This document shows positions 18,361-25,503 of a DNA stretch of 64,000 nucleotides, one piece after another (position 1 is the stretch's first letter; the number at the start of each line of letters is the position of its first letter). The notes below the pieces were generated by a model, which worked only from the letters and a program-made list of their open reading frames with translations, made no database searches and had not been told where the DNA came from. This stretch comes from Mangrovibacterium lignilyticum (GTDB lineage Bacteria; Bacteroidota; Bacteroidia; Bacteroidales; Prolixibacteraceae), in the NCBI RefSeq assembly GCF_010882175.1, contig NZ_WKLH01000002.1:310001-374000 (forward strand), in the 5' to 3' direction. A program made the translations under genes and the position numbers.

Positions 18361-19380
18361 TTACGCTTTAACGTTTGTATTCATGTTAAAAAGAAAACCA
18401 ACAAAAACATAAGTCAGAATAAATAGAATCATCCCCAGTTCGGGATTAAACAAAGCAACAATAGCAGTTTGTGCACACGTACATGCCCTGATATTAGTCA
18501 CAAGAGAATAATAGGTTAATTCACCTTTCGGATTTCGGTAATACAGATATCCGGTCCAGACTTGCAGGAAAACAGTTAATAACCCCAGAATCACAAAAAT
18601 ATGGTTAAGCTCAATTTCGATCGCATGTAAAATAAAATAGCCGATCAGAAAAATAACCGATGGGAGAAACGATACAATGATTGCAATATACCGGTTCTTT
18701 TCAAGGCCATATTTGACAACAATGGTATTTTTGCCGGCCAGTTTATCTCCGTCAACATCTTTAAAATAAGTATAATAAGTCATTAAGCCATTCGTGACAA
18801 CGATGAGGATAAGCGCGCTAATTGTACTTTTGGTAAAATAGGTATCGGTGGGGCCGGCTGCCCAATAGCCATATAAGCCACACATGGAAATCATGATCCC
18901 GAAAACCAGATTCCCCCAGATCCCATGTCCTTTAGCGTACTCATAGACAACGTTCAACCCAATACCGATAAGCAAAGGGATTATAGCAACCGGTTCAAGA
19001 TAGAACCAGGTAACAAGAAACGTAATAAATAAAAGAGATACGGACATCAGAAGCGCGCTTTTCGCATTTAATTCTCCTGTTACCATTGGTCTCTCAGGTG
19101 CATTGACCCTGTCTTCATCCAAACCCAAATAATCATTGAAAATTTGATTTGTTCCCCATGCCAGGAAGAGGATAATAATGATTACAATTTTCTTTACAAG
19201 AGGAGTAGGCTGCTGTATGGTGTGTACAAAATGAGACATCGGGTTATAATAATCTTCACTCGCAATAAATTGATAGTAAGATATCCCAAGCCATCCAACG
19301 ATTCCAGTGACAAAAGCATAATACAAACGCATTGATTTGACATAAGCTTTTAAGAATCCGATTGCAGGAGCTACTTCCAT
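18361..19380 (-). CDS. UbiA-superfamily prenyltransferase
   Basis: An integral membrane protein of 339 residues with about nine hydrophobic helices. The two Asp-rich prenyl-diphosphate sites of UbiA enzymes are present: NDYLGLDED followed by RVNAPERPM (about 82-99) and TYFKDVDGDKLAGKNT later. The RxNxPxRPxxxG pattern is shared with lipid- and chlorophyll-type UbiA enzymes, so the acceptor need not be a quinone precursor. There is no menA/ubiA pathway context here. It is encoded 10 nt after the radical SAM gene in the same operon. It is expected to attach an isoprenoid to the pathway intermediate at the membrane. Confidence 0.87.
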   Translation of the reverse strand: MEVAPAIGFLKAYVKSMRLYYAFVTGIVGWLGISYYQFIASEDYYNPMSHFVHTIQQPTPLVKKIVIIIILFLAWGTNQIFNDYLGLDEDRVNAPERPMVTGELNAKSALLMSVSLLFITFLVTWFYLEPVAIIPLLIGIGLNVVYEYAKGHGIWGNLVFGIMISMCGLYGYWAAGPTDTYFTKSTISALILIVVTNGLMTYYTYFKDVDGDKLAGKNTIVVKYGLEKNRYIAIIVSFLPSVIFLIGYFILHAIEIELNHIFVILGLLTVFLQVWTGYLYYRNPKGELTYYSLVTNIRACTCAQTAIVALFNPELGMILFILTYVFVGFLFNMNTNVKA

Positions 19381-19390
19381 ATTTTCGTTT

Positions 19391-20689
19391 TTACAAGTTG
19401 TTTATTTTGTCGTAAAATTCAACAACGCCTTCTCTTTCCCAACCGGCGTATAACTCCTCTGAAATATCAGGAGGCAGTGGTAAGGATTTAAGCTTGTTGC
19501 TGCGTTTTAATTCGAAAACAGAATTGGCATATTTCTCGCACAGCAAACAAGAAGAAGGTTTCTCGAATACTGTTCTCATTTTATTATAGATCACTTCAAA
19601 ATCGTCATTCTGAATATTTCCGAATGAGATATTCAGAAACTCACAGGGCTGTAAATCGCCTTTGGCATTGATATAGAATCGATCAGTTGCACCGGCCGTG
19701 CATCCAAAGAAATCTTTGGATTCTTCCCGAATCATGGCATAAATAGCCGTATCTCTTTTGTGTTTCGATTTTAGATTATAATCATCGACTTTTGCTAATA
19801 ACTGTTCAGTATCTTCCGGCGTAAATTTATCCAGTGATTTATCAAGCCATCCTCCAGCAGGCTTTGGTTTAATAAGCTGCAATATTGCACCATTGAAATT
19901 TCTGGACACCTCTAAGATCTTTTCAAAAGTACCATCGCAAAAGGCTTCCTTTAAAAGACAGGTATTAAAGGTTACCGGAATTCCAACTTGGTGACATAAC
20001 TGAATACCATTTTCCAGGTTTTCCCATGCCTTGTCAGTCCCCATAAAATGATTCAGCTTATCAGATGAATCTGAATGGAGAGAGAACATTATTCCTAACA
20101 GGTTTTTGCGATCGTTCAGCGCTGTTAGGTTTTCCAAGGTCATTCCATCGCCTGTGGAGTTAATAAGTATTTCAGATCTGTCATCAATTGCATTACAAAC
20201 TTTTAAGAGCCTGTCAAACACCAGGAAAGGCTCACCACCTTCAATGTTGAAGAAAGCAATCCCCTTATCCTGTAGCTTTTTAACTGTTTGAACAAGTATG
20301 TTTATGTCAACATCTTTTCCCTGATCAAATTTTTGATAACAGTGAGGACAATTATAGCGGCAGGCAGATGTTACCGAAATCAGGCATGTGATACATGGCA
20401 TTTTACCGTTAAACTCAAGAACTTTACGACATGCCCGGTAAAAAGCTTTTGACGGGAAGCCCGGCACATAGAGGTTGATTTTTGTGTATTTGCCAATTTT
20501 GACATACTTGTTGTGCTTCATTTTTTTTAGAAAATACAACAACCGCTTAAGAACCCGTATGTAATGTTTTGCGGGTAGGCGTCCACCTAAAAGTTCCTTC
20601 GTGAAATGAATGAAAGTGAAGATTTTTATTTTTAGCCCAACCAGTTCTTTCCGAATACCTATGTAGTTTTTTATCTCAAGCGTTTCCAT
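19391..20689 (-). CDS. Radical SAM enzyme with N-terminal extension and C-terminal Cys-rich (SPASM-like) region
   Basis: A protein of 432 residues. The SAM-cluster motif CRYNCPHC gives Cys110, Cys114 and Cys117, and is preceded by about 95 residues of basic, helical sequence. The GGEP motif (FNIEGGEPF) follows. In the C-terminal part GCTAG, LQPCEF and SSCLLCEKY supply further cysteines that could hold an auxiliary Fe-S cluster. The closest general class is SPASM/Twitch-type enzymes, which modify peptides, sugars or lipids. No precursor peptide was found next to it. It lies 6 nt after the SDR gene and 10 nt before the UbiA gene. Confidence 0.85.
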   Translation of the reverse strand: METLEIKNYIGIRKELVGLKIKIFTFIHFTKELLGGRLPAKHYIRVLKRLLYFLKKMKHNKYVKIGKYTKINLYVPGFPSKAFYRACRKVLEFNGKMPCITCLISVTSACRYNCPHCYQKFDQGKDVDINILVQTVKKLQDKGIAFFNIEGGEPFLVFDRLLKVCNAIDDRSEILINSTGDGMTLENLTALNDRKNLLGIMFSLHSDSSDKLNHFMGTDKAWENLENGIQLCHQVGIPVTFNTCLLKEAFCDGTFEKILEVSRNFNGAILQLIKPKPAGGWLDKSLDKFTPEDTEQLLAKVDDYNLKSKHKRDTAIYAMIREESKDFFGCTAGATDRFYINAKGDLQPCEFLNISFGNIQNDDFEVIYNKMRTVFEKPSSCLLCEKYANSVFELKRSNKLKSLPLPPDISEELYAGWEREGVVEFYDKINNL

Positions 20690-20695
20690 ATTGGT

Positions 20696-21736
20696 TTAGA
20701 TTAGGTGTTGCTTTTTATACCAATTCACCGTTCTCTTAATCCCTTCCTGCAAGCTGTACTCGTTTGAATAGGAGAGCAGTGACTTTGCTTTTTCTGTTGA
20801 GAACTCAATATTATCGTAAAACATATTTACTCTCCCTCGCGATAACAGCGGTGGGGATTTCAATTGAAAGAGTGTATAGATTAGTTCCAGTATAAAACCA
20901 AGAGGGTAAATTAGTGCCCATGATATGTTTACGGGTTTCGTCACCCCGAGTTCATTGCAAAAAATGGAAAATATATAGTCCATTTGCTCATTCTCCCGAT
21001 TTCCGACAATAATTCGGTTTATACCTTTCAACGCTTTTTCAAAAGCAAGAAAGTATGCCCGGGCCAGATCTTTTGCATAAATCACATTGAACTTGTTTCT
21101 TTTGCTTCCCGGGAAGAACAGGATCTTGCTTTTTACAGTTTTCAGGTAAGTGAAGAATCCAGTGTTGAACTCCCTTTCTCCATAAACCCAGGTTGGCTCA
21201 ATGATCGTCAAGTTGAGATTATTTTCCTGTGCATATCTCAGTGCTTCCTTTGTGCACATTGCTTTGGTATCCCTGTAATAGTTCATTTTACAGGGAAAAA
21301 TAGAATCGAAGAAGTACTTGTAGTGCGAGTTGAATGGGGAGTTCTCTGTTTTAACTTCTTTTGAATCCTCTTCGCCATAACTTGAAATTGATCCGGTTAT
21401 GATAATGTTCGTAATGCCATTTGCCTCACATGCTTTCAATACATTTAGCGTACCCGTGACATTGGTATCATAAAAATCTTTGTATTTCCCCCAATCTTTA
21501 ACGAGTCCTGCAATATGAATGATACTGTCCATATCTTTTAATAACCCGACAAAGGATGAAAGGCTTCGTATGTCTCCGTACACAATATGAACAGGAAGAT
21601 GTTCGATGTATGTCAGGTCAGTTGTTTTTTTGACCAGGCAAAAAACATTAAGCTTTCTGTTGCAGAAATATTCGGCTACATGACTGCCAATAAAACCTGC
21701 ACCTCCGGTGATTAATATTTTTTGCATTTCAGACAT
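20696..21736 (-). CDS. NAD-dependent epimerase/dehydratase (extended SDR)
   Basis: A protein of 346 residues. The Rossmann motif GGAGFIGSH is at the N-terminus (a second ATG at 21727 would also keep it), and GSISSYGE and YYRDTK supply the active-site Ser/Tyr/Lys set. The family includes sugar epimerases, 3-beta-hydroxysteroid dehydrogenases and the ceramide reductase CerR of Caulobacter. In this operon a keto-reductase acting on the amino-ketone made by the oxoamine synthase is a reasonable guess. Sugar chemistry is the alternative. Gap to the carbamoyltransferase gene is 15 nt. Confidence 0.85.
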   Translation of the reverse strand: MSEMQKILITGGAGFIGSHVAEYFCNRKLNVFCLVKKTTDLTYIEHLPVHIVYGDIRSLSSFVGLLKDMDSIIHIAGLVKDWGKYKDFYDTNVTGTLNVLKACEANGITNIIITGSISSYGEEDSKEVKTENSPFNSHYKYFFDSIFPCKMNYYRDTKAMCTKEALRYAQENNLNLTIIEPTWVYGEREFNTGFFTYLKTVKSKILFFPGSKRNKFNVIYAKDLARAYFLAFEKALKGINRIIVGNRENEQMDYIFSIFCNELGVTKPVNISWALIYPLGFILELIYTLFQLKSPPLLSRGRVNMFYDNIEFSTEKAKSLLSYSNEYSLQEGIKRTVNWYKKQHLI

Positions 21737-21751
21737 CTTAATGACAATTGA

Positions 21752-23956
21752 CTACGAATGAATTATTGCTTGTTTCTGAGCAAGCGATTTCCATTCCTCA
21801 TACCAACTCCCAAGTTGTTTGCCGGCGTCTTTAGGTGGTTTGTCAACGGCATGCCAAATCAGGTGTGCATCTCCATTGTTCTCAACCAAAACTAATGCAC
21901 TGAGCCCTTTCGACCGATACAACGTTTGAATGGCCTGTTCCGGCGAATGAACGATAGGGGTGCCAACATTTAATGACGTGTTGACGGCAACCTCCACTCC
22001 GATATATTGCTTTAAGCTTTTCAGGATGGCATAGGTGAGAGGATCGGTTTCCTTCCTGCAAATCTGAATTCGACTTGTTCCATCAACATGAATCACAGAT
22101 GGAATTATAGCATAACTCTTCTTTTTAGCTTCAACAGTGAGGACCATGTAGTTGTAAGCATTGTAATTAGCCATTGCAGCTCCTTTTGACAGGTGAAAAA
22201 AGCGCTTTGCTTCCGTCAGTGTGAGAACAGGGGCCAAAGGGCGAATACGCTCCCTGAATTTCACCTGGCTATTTAATAAATTAAGGGTGTCCGGATTACA
22301 CGGGTTTGCTAAAATTGATCGGTGTCCTAATGCACGAGGCCCTGTTTCCCCAGCACCTTGATACAGTCCGATAATTCCATTTTTCGAAATTACAAAGGCC
22401 ATGAAATCAGCAACTTTGTTTAACTCATTTTTGTCTTCCAGGTTACCAAGTTTGATTGATCCCAAATCTTCATGTGCCTGAATGCTTTTAACGACTTCAC
22501 CATTATCCGGCGGATTTCCGCATAGGAAGGCATGTTTTAGAGGCGTGCATTTGTTCACCTTATTTAGCAGCGCAAAATGATAGGCGGCTCCCATTGCTGT
22601 CCCCGTATCACTGGGGTTGGGAGGGACCCATAAATGAAGTCTCGTATCCTTTTTTTGTAAGTTTTTCCTGTAATAGGAAGCGTTAAATTGGTTCAGCAAT
22701 TTCATATTGGCAATGCAATTCAATGCGGTTCCACCACTAAGGATAAGCTTATTGCTGCCTGTTTTTTTTATCAGGTAATCAACCATATGAAACAACGCAT
22801 CTTCATAAACCAGCTGCAAAGCTGCAGCCTTGTCAACCCGTTGGCGGGTGATGGGAGCGTGTTGTATATCATCAACATTTAAAACAATATCCGGATTCCA
22901 TATTTTATCTTGGGGAATAGGCTCGCCAAGAATATCTATCAGGCTTTTTGCATAAGGCTTAACCTGCCCGTATTTGTGGTAGTTGATTAACGACCGATTT
23001 ACATATACCCATCCTTCACCCTGAAACTGTACGATCTGCCTTAACCGTTTATAATATGGATTGGATAACCGGTTCATGTCGCCCCATGCGCTTGCTCCCA
23101 TGTATCGGCCTTCACTGCTCAACGGTTCCCAACCTCCCTGCGTTGAACTAATTACGGCATACAACAAGCCCTGTGAATCCATTATGCCGGAATAATTTCG
23201 AATTCGTTCAATCTTATTTCCCTGGGCAACATAGTGAGAAATGGAACCGTCGTCGCCAAAGCCATCCATTACCACCAAAATAACGGGATCTTCGCTGTTA
23301 TAAAAAGGAGACATCGCGTAGGCATAATAAGCGTGATTGTTATGATGTTTCATGCCGATTACTGGAATACGTTCCTTGGACTGGAGATAGTTTTTCAGCC
23401 TATTCGGAGCCTTTAGTGCTCTGATAAAATGCCAAAAATTCATGTGTGGCGAGGCCTTCTCGTTAACAAGGTTAAAACTTTGAGGAGCTTCCTCTACGGC
23501 ATGTCGAACAACCGTCGCGATGCCTTTTATGTAGTCCCAGGAAGCAACAACTAAAAAAATATCTTTGGGAGATAATCCCATCGTTGCCATTTTTTTGAGG
23601 ATATCATTCAACGAATGCTCCGGGAAATGACCGTCATTTTTAATCCCGCTGTATCTTTCTTCTTCATTATTGCACAGAACATTTATGCCTTTAGCTGATG
23701 AAACTTCAATCAACGCAGCAGCAGCGTTATGACCACTTGGTATTATTCCCAATAAATAGAGTGTTTCCCCATTCTGAATTTTTTCTGCAAATAGCTTTCC
23801 CATTTTTCGACAGTAGACACTATCGGCAGTGTAGAACTTTAGTACTTTGCCAACTGATTTGGCAATAAAATAGGTTATAGCTTCGATAAGCTTACCTGCA
23901 TTAGAGTGGAGAGGATGATAGCGATAACGTTCAATATGTGAGCCATTCACTCTCAT
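21752..23956 (-). CDS. NodU/TobZ-type O-carbamoyltransferase
   Basis: A protein of 734 residues with two domains. The Kae1-like N-terminal domain shows GMKHHNNHAYYAY (metal-binding His residues) and VVMDGFGDDGSISHY; the YrdC-like C-terminal domain shows GETGPRALGHRSILANP and VNTSLNVGTPIVHSP. This family transfers a carbamoyl group from carbamoyl phosphate and ATP to a hydroxyl of a sugar or natural product, as in tobramycin, cephamycin and Nod-factor synthesis. Its length is somewhat over the usual 550-600, mainly from an N-terminal extension of about 65 residues. The start overlaps the ThiL-like gene by ATGA. It strongly suggests a specialised product. Confidence 0.92.
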   Translation of the reverse strand: MRVNGSHIERYRYHPLHSNAGKLIEAITYFIAKSVGKVLKFYTADSVYCRKMGKLFAEKIQNGETLYLLGIIPSGHNAAAALIEVSSAKGINVLCNNEEERYSGIKNDGHFPEHSLNDILKKMATMGLSPKDIFLVVASWDYIKGIATVVRHAVEEAPQSFNLVNEKASPHMNFWHFIRALKAPNRLKNYLQSKERIPVIGMKHHNNHAYYAYAMSPFYNSEDPVILVVMDGFGDDGSISHYVAQGNKIERIRNYSGIMDSQGLLYAVISSTQGGWEPLSSEGRYMGASAWGDMNRLSNPYYKRLRQIVQFQGEGWVYVNRSLINYHKYGQVKPYAKSLIDILGEPIPQDKIWNPDIVLNVDDIQHAPITRQRVDKAAALQLVYEDALFHMVDYLIKKTGSNKLILSGGTALNCIANMKLLNQFNASYYRKNLQKKDTRLHLWVPPNPSDTGTAMGAAYHFALLNKVNKCTPLKHAFLCGNPPDNGEVVKSIQAHEDLGSIKLGNLEDKNELNKVADFMAFVISKNGIIGLYQGAGETGPRALGHRSILANPCNPDTLNLLNSQVKFRERIRPLAPVLTLTEAKRFFHLSKGAAMANYNAYNYMVLTVEAKKKSYAIIPSVIHVDGTSRIQICRKETDPLTYAILKSLKQYIGVEVAVNTSLNVGTPIVHSPEQAIQTLYRSKGLSALVLVENNGDAHLIWHAVDKPPKDAGKQLGSWYEEWKSLAQKQAIIHS

Positions 23957-24969
23957 GATACTTTATCTAATGTTTTTGCGTAATTGGTCAAATCATTCAC
24001 ATAATCGCGTATGTGTTCGTAATTTCTGGCTTTTAAATTAAAGTCATTAAGTTCTTTTTCAGCTCCATTAAGAACTAAAACCTTTTTAGCTTCATCGATT
24101 ATTTCTCCGATTTTTGTTATGTCGAAATGGTTCTCTCTTACCCGGTCGTAAAATGCCTTTTCGTCACTCTTTCTGATGGTGAAAACAAGTTCATATTCAC
24201 CGCACTCACCCAAAAACAAGGCAGTTCTGGGCTTGCCAAGTAATTTACAGGCGAGAGTGCCTGCACTCAGGTACGGGATGTTAGTGATTTTATATCCGAC
24301 ATGATTAATTTCAGCAATCGTGTTTAGCGCATTTAAAAGCCCATCACTTGAATCGATGCAAGCTGTGGCATATTGACCGATCAATTCTGATTCACGTGAC
24401 CTGATTGGAAATTGAAGTTGATAATTTCGAATGACCTTTTCAATAAACTTGTTTTTACCAACTAATTTAAGTGCTGCTTCCAGGTTTCCGGCCCCTACAT
24501 GACCAGTCATAAAAATCAAGTTACCTTCGCTGGCGCCTTTTCTTGTTACAGGGGAGGACGCTTCGCCAATAACGACTCCAGTGTAATGCCAGCTAGCTGA
24601 TTTCCCAATATCGCCTCCGATAAATCCGACCGATAACTGGTTCAGGACATCTGATATCCCCTTTGTGAAAGAATCAATAAATTCATTATCCCATTCAATG
24701 GGAAGAGAAATGCTGTGTCCATAAAAAACAGGTTTTCCGCCTGAAGCAAATATGTCACTGATTGTACATGCAGCGACATTCCATCCGAGCTTGTAGGGAT
24801 GGTCATCTCGAAAAAAATCTTCTTGAGAAAATTCATCGATGCTGAACAGTAGTTTGCTTCCATTGTAGTTGATTATTTCTGCATCAGACTCGAAAAATTT
24901 GTTCGAAAGTGAGTGACTCCCAGGTAGGATATTGAGGATTCTTTTGATTGTTTCTTGTTCTGTATTCAT
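23953..24969 (-). CDS. ThiL/PurM-superfamily ATP-dependent enzyme (first gene of the nine-gene operon)
   Basis: A protein of 338 residues with the AIR-synthase/ThiL fold. Visible landmarks are SISDE-type substrate loop replaced by FSIDEFSQEDFF, NVAACTISDIFASGGKP, GGDIGKS, RKGASEGNLIFMTG and CIDSSDGLLNAL, in ThiL order. ThiL phosphorylates thiamine phosphate, while relatives PurM, HypE and SelD use ATP in other ways. The usual first GDDA motif is altered to ESDAE, and no thiamine genes are nearby, so a different substrate is likely. It lacks the C-terminal Cys used by HypE. Translationally coupled (ATGA) to the carbamoyltransferase, it may supply or further activate that enzyme's product. Confidence 0.8.
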   Translation of the reverse strand: MNTEQETIKRILNILPGSHSLSNKFFESDAEIINYNGSKLLFSIDEFSQEDFFRDDHPYKLGWNVAACTISDIFASGGKPVFYGHSISLPIEWDNEFIDSFTKGISDVLNQLSVGFIGGDIGKSASWHYTGVVIGEASSPVTRKGASEGNLIFMTGHVGAGNLEAALKLVGKNKFIEKVIRNYQLQFPIRSRESELIGQYATACIDSSDGLLNALNTIAEINHVGYKITNIPYLSAGTLACKLLGKPRTALFLGECGEYELVFTIRKSDEKAFYDRVRENHFDITKIGEIIDEAKKVLVLNGAEKELNDFNLKARNYEHIRDYVNDLTNYAKTLDKVS

Positions 24970-25016
24970 ATTTTATGACCTATGAATTCCACAAACATCT
25001 TGAATTTCATGCTATC

Positions 25017-25121
25017 AAAAAAAAAATCACTCGCATAATGTACACTCTGATTGGTTAGTCCATCCGGTGATTTTGGTTTTGTGATTTATACGAAAGTGGT
25101 CATTTTATGTTTGATGCGAGT
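25017..25121 (-). promoter_or_regulatory. Candidate structured leader/attenuator of the nine-gene operon
   Basis: An 8-bp inverted repeat ACTCGCAT (25029-25036) and ATGCGAGT (25114-25121) encloses 77 nt. Inside it AATG pairs with CATT (25037-25040 with 25101-25104) and CACT with AGTG (25043-25046 with 25095-25098), giving a long interrupted stem. On the minus strand the stem is followed after two bases by ten U residues, 47 nt before the first ATG of the operon. It may be an attenuator, a riboswitch-like leader, or the terminator of a small upstream RNA. It matches no riboswitch class I can recognise by eye. Confidence 0.45.
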
Positions 25122-25435
25122 TACCCTACATCTAGAATATTGTTTGTTTCCCCGGTACTAGAATCTATAGAGGGTTGGAAAGGCGAAGTATTATTCGGGC
25201 ACATTCGAATACTGAAAACAGCAATATGTAAAAATAGGGTAGTTTAATTTATTTGCAGATACAAAAATACAGACCTACTGATTATCAAATCAATGTAGCT
25301 GAGAAAATATAATAACAATTGAATAAGAAGAACGTATATTCTTGTTTCATTCTTCATTAGATCTCCGAAATAGTTTGCCGACAAATGAAGCTCCTCCGCA
25401 AAAGATCCGATCCTATTCTCGGTTTTTTTGGGGCT
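25122..25435. other. Intergenic region upstream of the operon, no gene
   Basis: AT-rich sequence with no convincing coding frame in either direction. Apart from the promoter candidate and the terminator that follows, nothing is recognised. Confidence 0.4.
25262..25289 (-). promoter_or_regulatory. Possible promoter of the nine-gene operon
   Basis: On the minus strand TATTTTTG (25269-25262) is a perfect -7 element and TTTG lies at 25289-25286, but the spacer is 16 nt and not 19. It would give a leader of about 290 nt that contains the structured element at 25017-25121. Confidence 0.35.
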
Positions 25436-25438
25436 AAC

Positions 25439-25465
25439 AAAAATCCCCCGCTGGTAGGCGAGGGA
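25439..25465 (-). terminator. Terminator of the acyl-CoA synthetase gene
   Basis: Stem TCCCCCGC (25444-25451) with GCGAGGGA (25458-25465), one wobble pair and a six-base loop. Five A residues (25439-25443) form the U-tract on the minus strand. It separates the synthetase transcript from the nine-gene operon. Confidence 0.8.
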
Positions 25466-25503
25466 AATGTATTTTGAGGTTCTTCAGTATCCAGAAATAT
25501 AAA

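Noticed and set aside
23953-24969. The ThiL-like protein as HypE
   Set aside because: The C-terminal cysteine that carries the thiocarboxamide in HypE is missing and no hydrogenase genes are present.
14745-24969. A plain sphingolipid operon
   Set aside because: The core enzymes fit, but radical SAM, UbiA, OYE, carbamoyltransferase and ThiL-like genes have no place in known sphingolipid synthesis.
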